DNA from: Tetragenococcus koreensis
GTDB lineage: Bacteria; Bacillota; Bacilli; Lactobacillales; Enterococcaceae
Assembly: GCF_003795145.1 (NCBI RefSeq)
Contig: NZ_CP027786.1
Span: 248,001 to 312,000, forward strand
DNA length: 64,000 nucleotides
Reading direction: 5' to 3'
Part shown: in pieces, positions 56,453 to 64,000 of the stretch
How positions within the stretch are numbered: the stretch's first letter is position 1
How the letters are laid out: every line of letters begins with the position of its first letter
Position numbers and translations under genes: made by a program
Notes under the pieces: model-generated
The model's input: only the letters and a program-made list of their open reading frames with translations
What the model was told of the DNA's origin: nothing
The model's database searches: none

Positions 56453-57379
56453 ATGAAATTGGCAACCAGAATCAATTCTTTTTTACCTAAGTTTAATAAT
56501 GACTTAGGAGAAATTTTTAAAGAATTTAATCATATTGGTTTAAGTCATGTAGATTTAAATTATCCAGAACATGTTGAAGACATATCAGCGCAAAATATGA
56601 AAGAGCTTCTAGACAAAAATGATTTAAAAGCAAACGGTGTTGCGCTACGGTTTCGCAATGAATTTATCAATGGAGAACTAGGTAACGCTGATAAGGAAAT
56701 TTCAGAAAAAGCAGTCCAGCTTACTAAAGATGCCGCAGATTACTGCAGAGAAATTGAAGGGGAAGTCGTTACTATTTGGCTAGGCTTCGATGGCTTTGAT
56801 TATTCATTTCAAATTAATTATGAAAAAGTTTGGCAACAAATTAAAAATTGCATGATCGAAATTGCTGACTATGCGCCTGATCTTAAAATTAGTATTGAGT
56901 ATAAACCATTCCAACCTCGCGCTTATGCTTTTATTGATAGTTTAGGAATTGCGATGTCAATGATGAATGAAATCGATCGTGAAAATGTGGGCATCACTTT
57001 AGACTATTGTCATATGTTAATGAAGCATGAAAACCCCGCGTATGGTGCAAGTATTTTAGGAAGTCGTCAAAAATTATTTGGTGTTCATTTAAATGACGGC
57101 TATGGGTTGAACGACGATGGTCTGATGATTGGTACAAGTAGTTTGGTAAAAACTTTTGAATTCTTATATTACACAAAACTGCATAATTATGATCAAGCGA
57201 TTTATTTTGATACTTTTCCAGTGATCGAAGACCCGGTCGAAGAATGTGAGGCCAATTTAAAAATGATCACTCGGATAAATGAAAAAATTGATCAAATCGG
57301 CTTAAATAAAATAACATCAATAATAGAAAAAAATAGTGGTGTAAAAGCAAGTGAACTTGTATTGGAAATCTTATCTTAA
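56453..57379 (+). CDS. Sugar phosphate isomerase/epimerase (xylose isomerase-like TIM barrel)
   Basis: 308 residues of the AP endonuclease 2/xylose isomerase-like TIM barrel fold. Typical metal-binding strand ends are seen: IEYKPFQPRA (Glu), GITLDYCHMLM (Asp and His), GVHLNDGYG (His, Asp) and AIYFDTFP. Relatives epimerise ketoses or isomerise aldoses. It is first in an operon with a PTS transporter and RpiB, so its substrate is probably the imported sugar phosphate. AGGAGG precedes the ATG. Confidence 0.82.
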   Translation: MKLATRINSFLPKFNNDLGEIFKEFNHIGLSHVDLNYPEHVEDISAQNMKELLDKNDLKANGVALRFRNEFINGELGNADKEISEKAVQLTKDAADYCREIEGEVVTIWLGFDGFDYSFQINYEKVWQQIKNCMIEIADYAPDLKISIEYKPFQPRAYAFIDSLGIAMSMMNEIDRENVGITLDYCHMLMKHENPAYGASILGSRQKLFGVHLNDGYGLNDDGLMIGTSSLVKTFEFLYYTKLHNYDQAIYFDTFPVIEDPVEECEANLKMITRINEKIDQIGLNKITSIIEKNSGVKASELVLEILS

Positions 57380-57419
57380 GATTTCTGATACAAGTATTAA
57401 AAAATAGGAGGATTGAAAA

Positions 57420-58793
57420 ATGGATTATAAAAAAATGGCGCAGGAAATTTTAGATGAAGTTGGTGGACCAGAGAATGTTTCTAACATGACGCACTGTGCG
57501 ACAAGATTAAGACTTACTTTAAAAGATACTTCAAATGTTGATAGTAAAGCGCTTGAAGCAATTGATGGAGTGCAAAATGCTGTTAATAAAGCTGGGCAAT
57601 ATCAAATTTTAATCGGTACAGAAGTGCCTAAACTCTATGAAGAGTTTGAACCTCTAGTAAAAGGGGAATCTACTGATGCGATGACACAAGACAATGGAAG
57701 TTCTGGTAGCATTATTGGAAACATCTTTTCAGCCATTTCAGCCATTTTTGCACCATTGTTACCAGCTTTAGCCGGTTCGGGAATCTTACGCGGGTTATTG
57801 ATTCTAGCTGTTCAAATAGGAATTATTAGTGAAGATAGTGGTACTTATTCGATTTTATTTGTTGCCTCCATGAGTGTCTTTTATTTCTTACCGGTTTTGT
57901 TAGCGTTTACCTCGGCTAGAAGATTTGGTGCGAGCCCTTATATTTCAGCTTTGATCGGCGCTTCGTTAATTCATCCTGATTTTATTGCTTTAATGGGTGA
58001 CGCGGGTAACGGAGCAACTACCGATTTTTTCAATATTCCAGTTGTTTTGATGGAATATAATTCCACGGTCGTTCCAATTATTTTATCTATTTGGGCGTTT
58101 TCTTATCTGTATAAGTTTTTAGATAATCATGTCACTGAAAACTTAAAATTAGTCGTGATTCCACTTGTTTCGCTTGCCATTATGGTTCCTCTAACTGTAA
58201 TTATTATCGGACCAATTGGTGTTTATAGTGGGGAAGCTGTAGCAAATGTTGTGAATTGGCTGATTGAACGTAGTAGCATTTTGACAGGGATTGTTGTTGG
58301 CGGCGGTTGGAGTGTACTTGTTAGTCTTGGGATTCACTGGGCGGTAAACCCTATTATGATCAATAATGTTTCGACTTATGGATTTGACTATATTGTCCCG
58401 TTTACCTTCGCTTGTAATTTCGCTGTCATCGGAACGACAATTGGTGTTTACTTTAAAGCAAAAAATAAAAAACTTAGAGGTTTTGCAGTAACAGGTTTAG
58501 TAACCGTAGCTCTTTCTGCGATTATTGAAGCAACTTTATTTGGCTTATTAGTAAAAAATAAAAAATTATTTTTAAGCCAAATTATTGGAGGAGCAGTTGG
58601 GGGGGCTTACCTTGGTTTGACAAAAGTAGTAACCAACGCTTTTGTTTTTGGTAGCGTTACAACATTCCCAGCTTTTGTTGAAAATAATAGTGCGAACTTC
58701 ATAAATGCGATGATTGGCTTATTAATCTCACTGGTTGTTTCAGCGATTTTAGCCTATGTATTTACTAGAAAAGACGAACAACTTGCGCAATAA
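57420..58793 (+). CDS. PTS sugar transporter subunit EIIBC
   Basis: 457 residues. N-terminal EIIB domain of the glucose/beta-glucoside type with the phosphorylated Cys in MTHCATRLRLTLKD (C26), followed by the EIIC membrane domain (about 95-450, ten helices, with LPALAGSGILRGLL and GGGWSVLVSLGIHWAVNP). No EIIA domain is attached and none is encoded in this operon, so another EIIA must serve it. Substrate unknown; the neighbours (TIM-barrel epimerase, RpiB) suggest an unusual hexose or pentose. GGAGG is upstream. Confidence 0.9.
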   Translation: MDYKKMAQEILDEVGGPENVSNMTHCATRLRLTLKDTSNVDSKALEAIDGVQNAVNKAGQYQILIGTEVPKLYEEFEPLVKGESTDAMTQDNGSSGSIIGNIFSAISAIFAPLLPALAGSGILRGLLILAVQIGIISEDSGTYSILFVASMSVFYFLPVLLAFTSARRFGASPYISALIGASLIHPDFIALMGDAGNGATTDFFNIPVVLMEYNSTVVPIILSIWAFSYLYKFLDNHVTENLKLVVIPLVSLAIMVPLTVIIIGPIGVYSGEAVANVVNWLIERSSILTGIVVGGGWSVLVSLGIHWAVNPIMINNVSTYGFDYIVPFTFACNFAVIGTTIGVYFKAKNKKLRGFAVTGLVTVALSAIIEATLFGLLVKNKKLFLSQIIGGAVGGAYLGLTKVVTNAFVFGSVTTFPAFVENNSANFINAMIGLLISLVVSAILAYVFTRKDEQLAQ

Positions 58794-58860
58794 TAAAGGT
58801 AAGTAATAATGTGTAGAGTTGATTAAAAAGTATAAAGCTCAATGAAAGGAGTTTTTGCAA

Positions 58861-59298
58861 ATGAAAATAGCAATTGGGTCAGATCATGTCGGCTTTGAAT
58901 TAAAGCCAACTATTATTGATTATTTAGAGGAATTAGGGCATAAAGTAACCGACTTTGGTGCAAAATCCAGCGCACGAGTTGATTATCCAGATTATAGTAA
59001 AAAAGTTGCAGAAGCCGTGCTTTCAGAAGATTTTGATCGTGGAATTCTAATATGCGGAACTGGAGTGGGTATCTCGATTGCCGCCAATAAAATCCATGGC
59101 ATTCGTGCGGTTGTTTGTAGTGAACCATATTCTGCCAAATTGTCAAAAGAGCATAACAATACCAACATTTTAGCTTTAGGTTCTAGAGTTGTTGGAAAAG
59201 AATTGGCGAAAATGATTGTGGACGAATGGTTAGAAGCCGAATTTGAAGGCGGACGACACGCTAATCGTGTAGAAAAAATTGCAAAATTAGAAGAATAA
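58861..59298 (+). CDS. rpiB: RpiB/LacA/LacB family sugar-phosphate isomerase
   Basis: 145 residues. IGSDHVGFELK is the N-terminal motif, CGTGVGISIAANK carries the catalytic Cys, and YSAKLSKEHNNTNILALGSRVVG is the substrate-binding stretch. RpiB interconverts ribose-5-P and ribulose-5-P; many operon-linked copies act on allose-6-P or related sugars. The ATG at 58861 has AAAGGAG 9 nt upstream; a TTG at 58855 is too close. It is the third gene of the PTS operon. Confidence 0.88.
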   Translation: MKIAIGSDHVGFELKPTIIDYLEELGHKVTDFGAKSSARVDYPDYSKKVAEAVLSEDFDRGILICGTGVGISIAANKIHGIRAVVCSEPYSAKLSKEHNNTNILALGSRVVGKELAKMIVDEWLEAEFEGGRHANRVEKIAKLEE

Positions 59299-59306
59299 AA
59301 TAAGCA

Positions 59307-59356
59307 AAATAGCAAGTGGAATGAATAGGAAATGTACATTCTGCTTGCTATTTTTA
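59307..59356 (+). terminator. Terminator after rpiB
   Basis: AAATAGCAAG / CTTGCTATTT with an additional inner GAATG/CATTC pairing, then T residues. Confidence 0.85.
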
Positions 59357-59427
59357 TGTTTTTGCTTCAAAGCTGTTGAAAAATGATAAAATAGGAATAT
59401 GCGATATCCAGGCAAGGAGGCAAAAAA

Positions 59428-60177
59428 ATGATTCCTTATGAACGGCAGGAAAAAATTTTAGAAGAACTTAACAAAGAAGAGCTATTAAAAATTGAAGAGT
59501 TACAACAAGTGATTCCCAATGCATCAATGTCTACACTTAGACGAGATTTAAAAGAGCTAGAAAAACGAGGGAAAATTGTCATGCTGACAGGTGGTGCGGT
59601 AAAAGTGTCTTCTCCAACTGTTGAGTTATCGATCGCTACTAAGCAATCTTTACATTCAAAAGAAAAAGAAATGATTGCTGAAATTGCTGAAAAACTGATT
59701 AATAACGGAGACGTTATCTACCTTGATTCAGGTTCAACTTGTACAGCTTTATTAAATAAAATTATCTATAAAAAAATTACGATAATTACGACCAATGCTG
59801 GTGTGTTAAGTGCTCCAACTGATATTGAAGCAGATATTATCGTTTTAGGCGGACGCTATAACCCTAATATTTCTTCGTTAAATGGACCTTTAACAGATAA
59901 TAACATTCAGGATTTTTATTTCGATAAATCATTTTTGGGGGCTAACGGGATTGATTCAACTAGAGGAGTTAGCACTCCGAATTTGGTGGAAGCTAATAAA
60001 AAACGCTATGTAATTAATAATTCTAAAAAGTCTTTTCTGTTATGTGATAGTTCAAAGTTTCATGCTAGCTCTACAGTAAGAGCTTTTGATCTAAATGAAG
60101 TGACATTAATAGCCAACCAGTATGATGAAGACTTAGCCAAGCAAACGGAATTAATGTATCCTAGCCATTCGAAATAA
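59428..60177 (+). CDS. DeoR family transcriptional regulator
   Basis: 249 residues: N-terminal winged helix (YERQEKILEELNKEELLKIEELQQ... STLRRDLKELEKRGKIVMLTGGA, about 4-60) and a DeoRC sugar-phosphate-binding domain with DSGSTCTALL and TTNAGVL. DeoR regulators usually repress a neighbouring sugar operon and release it on binding a phosphorylated intermediate, so the PTS-RpiB operon is the likely target. It stands behind a terminator, so it has its own promoter. AAGGAGG precedes the ATG. Confidence 0.9.
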   Translation: MIPYERQEKILEELNKEELLKIEELQQVIPNASMSTLRRDLKELEKRGKIVMLTGGAVKVSSPTVELSIATKQSLHSKEKEMIAEIAEKLINNGDVIYLDSGSTCTALLNKIIYKKITIITTNAGVLSAPTDIEADIIVLGGRYNPNISSLNGPLTDNNIQDFYFDKSFLGANGIDSTRGVSTPNLVEANKKRYVINNSKKSFLLCDSSKFHASSTVRAFDLNEVTLIANQYDEDLAKQTELMYPSHSK

Positions 60178-60214
60178 GTTTGTGGCAGTGTTCTCTGAGT
60201 TGTAATAAAAACAT

Positions 60215-60250
60215 AATACAAGAGACAATAGGTTGTTTCTTGTATTTTTA
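60215..60250 (+). terminator. Terminator of the DeoR gene
   Basis: ATACAAGA-ACAA pairs with TTGT-TCTTGTAT around a TAGG loop, followed by TTTT. Confidence 0.82.
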
Positions 60251-60615
60251 TACGCTTTGTAACATACAATTTATTTAGAAAACAAGATTTTATTACAACA
60301 GATTTATTGAAAAGAAAAATTTGTTTTACGTCATGTAGCCCATTAATAATTTGTTCTTATTGTGCGTTTAAATCCACTGATTGGTAACCTAGGGAATCAC
60401 TTCATATTGTTTATCTTTACCCTAACAGTTTGGCATATACTCTAACTAGATAGAAATTTCCCTTGATCAAATATTAATGCTACTATTGTATTAGTTATAG
60501 TAAAGCTTGCTGCACACTCATTTTTTTGAAGATAATTTATACATATTAGTACAGTAAATTGAGTGTGGAACTAGAACTTTATTTGATATAAATTTTATAA
60601 ATCGAGGGGATATTA
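60251..60615. other. AT-rich gap before the split mscS gene
   Basis: About 365 bp with no gene. CGAGGGG at 60602-60608 is the RBS of the channel gene. Nothing else of note. Confidence 0.45.
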
Positions 60616-60957
60616 TTGGATCAAGTACAAGAGATCTATCAAGATATTTTTACCGATGTTCAAGCAGATATCAGTGATTCTCAAGTTTTAGTAGAAAAAA
60701 TTATTTTTTCGATCGCCGCGATATTTGTTTGGTATTGGTTAACACGAAATTTAAATAGATGGTACGACCGCAAAATCGAAAGTGCAAAAGTCGTCAATGT
60801 TGTTGTTAATACTTCAAATTATATTTTTGGTTTTCTTTTTATGATGCTTTTTTTAGTTACTCAAGTTTCGCACATGTAAAATGATATTAAACAACGGTCT
60901 TATCAACTCTTAGGTCGAAAAAAGTCCTGATATTGACTGCCTACCTTTTTATACAAA

Positions 60958-61015
60958 AAGAACTCCTTTTGTTTTATAATTGATTTAACCACAAACCAAA
61001 AACAAAGGAGTTCTT
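60958..61015 (+). promoter_or_regulatory. RBS-masking hairpin of the transposase gene
   Basis: AAGAACTCCTTTTGTTT (60958-60974) pairs with AAACAAAGGAGTTCTT (61000-61015) with one bulge. The right arm includes the SD AAAGGAG of the transposase. Transcripts from the inner promoter would lack the left arm and leave the SD free; read-through transcripts from outside would fold and hide it, a known safeguard in IS10/IS50. Confidence 0.75.
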
Positions 61016-61021
61016 GCCTTT

Positions 61022-62379
61022 ATGGTACACTTAAAAGCTATTAAAAATCAATTACCGAATGAAATAAAAGCCCTTTTTTCTGAATTAAAAGTCACGCAAT
61101 TTTTAAAACAAGCCCATATGGAAAAGCAAAAAGGGTATTCGGTGGCTATTCTATTCACTTTTCTCTTTAGCCTCGTCTTTAAAGGAAAATCCTTAAACCA
61201 AGTTCTCAGTGGGCGGGAAAGCGACCAATACATGAAAAAAGATACCGTGTATCGATGGATGAACAATCCCCATAACAACTGGCGTCTGTTTTTACTTCGG
61301 TTTAGTGCGTCTGTCATCGAAAAGCTCCATTCTTTAACGGATACGAAAACCCATATTCGGACGTTGATCTTGGATGATTCGACGTTTTATCGTAATCGAA
61401 GCCAAGAGGTACCAGGCTTAGCTCGTCTTTGGGATCATGCGCTCAAACAAGGATACAAAGGGTACCGTATGCTTACTTTAGGGTTCTCCGATGGCTATTC
61501 TTTCATTCCGATTGATTTCGGGTTACTATCCGGTAAGAAAAAAGTGAACCAAACAATAGCAGAAAAAGATCAACGAACCGTAGGAGCCAAACGATTCAAC
61601 GAATCAAGTCGTAAAATGCCCGAAGTGGCACTTGAGATGGTTCAACGCGCCTTGAACCAAGGGATTTACGCCACCCATGTGTTGATGGATAAATGGTTTA
61701 CTTCCCTAAAATGATAGACCAATTACACGATATGGGGATTCACACCATTGGGATGGTGAAAAATGGAAAAACCAAATACCTTTTTCATCAACGTTTATAC
61801 AAGCTGGAAGAACTTTATGCCAAATCTACGAAAGAATATACACAAGAAGCGATTATTTCCTCGATTGTGGTGAAACCAAGCTCCGGCAAAAATCCCGTGA
61901 AAATCGTTTTTGTCAAAAATCACAATAAGAAAAGTGCTTGGTTGGCGATTATGACCGATGATCTGGATTTATCTTCCCAAGAAATGGTCAAAACATACTC
62001 GGCGAGATGGGACATCGAGACATTTTTTAAGGCATCGAAATCATTGCTTCATCTGACTAAAGAAACACAAACGCGACATTATCAAGCCTTAATTTGTCAC
62101 ACCACCATTGTGTTCACACGGTATATTTTATTAAGCTGGCAGCAGCGCTGTGCCAATGATGAGCGGACCTTAGGTGGCTTATTTTATGAACTGGGCGATC
62201 AAATAAAAGAACTCGATTGGTCCGCTGCTCTTATCGAATTAGTACATATTATTCAAGCGGTAAGCGAAGAATCAGGAAGCCAATTACAAGATTTTATTAC
62301 AAGTCAACTCCAACACTGGGTGGATACTCTGCCCCGTTATATCAAGGCTTATCTCCCAGATTTGGTGTGCGAAACTTGA
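61022..62379 (+). pseudogene. IS4-family transposase, frameshifted
   Basis: The first frame (61022-61714) carries the first catalytic Asp (LILDDSTFYRN) and second Asp (VLMDKWF); the second frame (from about 61708 to 62379) carries the YREK signature Y-(2)-R-(3)-E-(6)-K in YSARWDIETFFKASK. The protein would read WFTSPKMID if one C were added to the CCC run at 61704-61706, so a single-base loss (or sequencing error) splits the gene. No slippery heptamer is present, so programmed frameshifting is unlikely. Confidence 0.88.
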
Positions 62380-63141
62380 GTTAGTTATTTGGATGTCTTT
62401 AGCAGACTCAGTTGTATTATTTTTGCTATTAATAGGTGCGATCGGTTTACTTTCAATAAAAGGGCTTTTTTCTAATTTTGTTGTATGGACAATGTTAATG
62501 CGCAAAAAGTATTTTAAAACCTATGATCGTATTGAAATTGACGGAAATAAGGGGATTGTTACCAAAGTCTCGTTTCTATATTTTCAAATGATGGAATTGT
62601 CCAATTGGTTTGATGCTGAAGCTCCTACAGGGCGAGTGATACGGATTCCTAATGAGCTTTTGCTGAAAAAACCAGTGTTTAACTACAATGGCTTATTAAA
62701 GATTAATTGGAAAGAAGTTGAATATACAATTCGGCCAGACAGTGATTGGGAGAAAGCTACGCAAATCCTGACTGAAATTTCAGAAGCCTATGTACATGAG
62801 CTAATAAATGGTCGTTTTGTGAATAAAAAAGAAGAACTAGAACATAAAATAGATTTATTTGACGGCAAAGTAGATCCTGTGAACATTGTTGATGTTACGC
62901 CTATCGGGATTACTTTAAAAGTTCGTTTTCCGGTATATTACACTGAAGGAACTGCTACTAAAACCATGTTAAATAAACAAGTACTGAGACGTTTTACCGA
63001 TGAACCAGATATCGAATTAGTTGGGACTAAGCTGCATATTAAAGATGAGAAAGAATAGGCTAAGATTTTTCGAAAGAATTATTATAAATACTAGTGTAAG
63101 TTTTATAAGGGATAAAAGATAATGTGAGGAGGCGATTGAAT

Positions 63142-63915
63142 TTGAAGAAAATTTTACTACGAGCTGATGATTTAGGATATTCAGAAGCGATAAATTATGG
63201 TATTGAAAAAGCAGTGAAGGAAGGATTGATTCGCAGTGTCGGTGTGATGGTTAATATGCCTGCAAGCAAACATGGGGTTGATTTGTTGGTGGACGAACCG
63301 ATCGCATTTGGACAACATACAAATTTTTGTGTGGGGCGGCCAATTTCAGATCCGAAACTTATTCCTTCGCTTGTCGATGAAGAAGGGATGTTTAAAACAT
63401 CAACAGTCTATCGTAAAGCAGAAGAGGACTTTGTTAATTATGATGAAGCATTGATTGAAATCGAAGCTCAATATAACCAATTTTTGATGCTTTTCAATAA
63501 AAAACCCGATTATTTTGAAGGACACGCTGTTGCAAGTGCAAATTTCTTTCGAGCGTTAGAAGATTTTGCGCACAAGAATGAGTTAAAATATTCTGGTTTA
63601 CCAGAAGGTAAGGATCCCAATCGCCTAGATGAGGATTCACATATTTTGATTAACGAATACAAAGTTTATATGACAATGGAAAGTATGAATGAGGACTATG
63701 ACCCTTATGATACGTTTTATAAAATGGTAAAAGAACAACGAGAAGATGGGGTCGAAATGATGATCTTTCATCCAGGTTATTTAGACGATTACATTATCAA
63801 CCATTCCTCCTTGTTACTGCCACGAACGAAAGAAGTGACTTTTTTAACAAATCCTGAGATCAGTAATTTTCTAATCGATAAAGAAATTGATTGTTTGGAT
63901 TACCGCGATTTATAA
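63142..63915 (+). CDS. YdjC/ChbG family carbohydrate deacetylase
   Basis: 257 residues. RADDLGYSEAINYGI holds the metal-binding Asp pair, FGQHTNFCVGRPI the His, YFEGHAVASANFF the second His, and HPGYLD the catalytic His. The family removes acetyl groups from chitooligosaccharides such as diacetylchitobiose-6-P. TTG at 63142 is the likely start: GAGGAGG lies 9 nt upstream, while the longer frame begins inside it. It follows the split channel gene and is outside the PTS operon, though it may serve sugars imported by such a system. Confidence 0.85.
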   Translation: MKKILLRADDLGYSEAINYGIEKAVKEGLIRSVGVMVNMPASKHGVDLLVDEPIAFGQHTNFCVGRPISDPKLIPSLVDEEGMFKTSTVYRKAEEDFVNYDEALIEIEAQYNQFLMLFNKKPDYFEGHAVASANFFRALEDFAHKNELKYSGLPEGKDPNRLDEDSHILINEYKVYMTMESMNEDYDPYDTFYKMVKEQREDGVEMMIFHPGYLDDYIINHSSLLLPRTKEVTFLTNPEISNFLIDKEIDCLDYRDL

Positions 63916-63932
63916 GCAGTAGATTAAATTAG

Positions 63933-63976
63933 AAAAAGCTGAGTTACGTTGACTAAAATGTAATTCAGCTTTTTTA
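63933..63976 (+). terminator. Terminator of the deacetylase gene
   Basis: AAAAGCTGA-TTAC / GTAA-TCAGCTTTT stem with a 12-nt loop and T tail. Its stem belongs to the same type as the terminators at 52042 and 55087. Confidence 0.85.
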
Positions 63977-64000
63977 TAACTTATCTTCTTCAATTTCTTT

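Larger units (their letters stand above)
60859..62381 (+). mobile_element. IS4-family insertion sequence, 1523 bp
   Basis: Terminal inverted repeats ACTCAAGTTTCGCACA (60859-60874) and its complement (62366-62381) are identical over 16 bp. The target duplication is TAGTT (60854-60858 and 62382-62386). One transposase gene fills the element. A promoter -10 (TATAAT, 60975-60980) lies in the loop of the hairpin that masks the RBS. Confidence 0.95.
60616..63058 (+). pseudogene. MscS family mechanosensitive channel gene split by an IS
   Basis: The 5' part (60616-60858, TTG start after GAGGGG) encodes 81 residues with two hydrophobic helices; the 3' part (62387-63058) encodes another helix and the beta-domain of small-conductance mechanosensitive channels (YFKTYDRIEIDGNKGIVTKVSF, GRVIRIPNELLL). 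Removing the IS and one TAGTT copy joins them in frame into a 304-residue protein. As it stands the first part ends six codons into the IS. The C-terminal fragment could start at ATG 62393 but has no RBS. The channel protects against osmotic downshock. Confidence 0.9.

Noticed and set aside
61690-61714. Programmed -1 frameshift in the transposase
   Set aside because: No slippery X-XXY-YYZ heptamer lies at the junction, and the two halves fit a simple loss of one C in a CCC run.

Overview
The window is a low-GC Gram-positive chromosome segment from the order Lactobacillales. Gene content and order (rpsB-tsf-pyrH-frr-uppS-cdsA-rseP-proS-polC, clpE-ptsH-ptsI, a fabT-headed fatty acid synthesis operon, a bgsA/bgsB-like glycolipid pair) and the protein sequences point to Enterococcaceae. 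The acidic surface-exposed stretches (RseP extracellular part, RpsB tail) make a halotolerant relative such as Tetragenococcus plausible. The genus is an inference that a 16S or ANI comparison would settle. No rRNA, tRNA or CRISPR array was found.

Layout. 1-21.3 kb is housekeeping: the end of rimI, tsaD, translation factors (rpsB, tsf, pyrH, frr, prfC), isoprenoid and phospholipid synthesis (uppS, cdsA), the site-2 protease rseP, proS, polC, recX, mutY, a DUF402 nucleotide phosphatase, a GNAT protein and a CNNM/CorC transporter-like protein. 21.5-27.2 kb holds a truncated Vat/CatB-type acetyltransferase remnant, a DUF1827 gene, CtsR-controlled clpE, and ptsHI. 27.5-33.7 kb holds a membrane dipeptidase, two glycolipid glycosyltransferases, a beta-hydroxyacid dehydrogenase, a YkuJ-like protein and a deoxynucleoside kinase/deoxyribosyltransferase pair. 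34.2-43.3 kb is the type II fatty acid synthesis operon (fabT-fabH-acpP-[gap]-fabD-fabG-fabF-accB-fabZ-accC-accD-accA). 44-55 kb is accessory: two alpha/beta hydrolases, a thioesterase, a HicB remnant, a NatAB-type ABC exporter, a LysR/YeiH divergent pair, and a YfcC transporter with an M20 peptidase. 55.3-64 kb holds an SDR, a sugar PTS locus (TIM-barrel epimerase, EIIBC, RpiB, DeoR), an MscS channel gene split by an IS4-family element, and a YdjC/ChbG-type deacetylase.

Most notable. (1) The fatty acid operon has no enoyl-ACP reductase gene: where fabK sits in related operons there is instead a 336-bp array of about 91-bp GC-richer, foldable direct repeats. (2) Just behind the same operon's terminator are seven tandem 40-41-bp units, each able to form a hairpin, with a compensatory base change in the last unit. 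(3) An IS4-family element with 16-bp inverted repeats and a TAGTT target duplication splits an MscS-family gene; removing it restores a 304-codon reading frame exactly. The element carries a hairpin that would mask the transposase ribosome binding site in read-through transcripts, and its transposase is frameshifted. (4) MutY has lost its iron-sulphur ligands. (5) A promoter with a cre-like box is followed about 110-150 nt later by a terminator with no gene between, a candidate small RNA.
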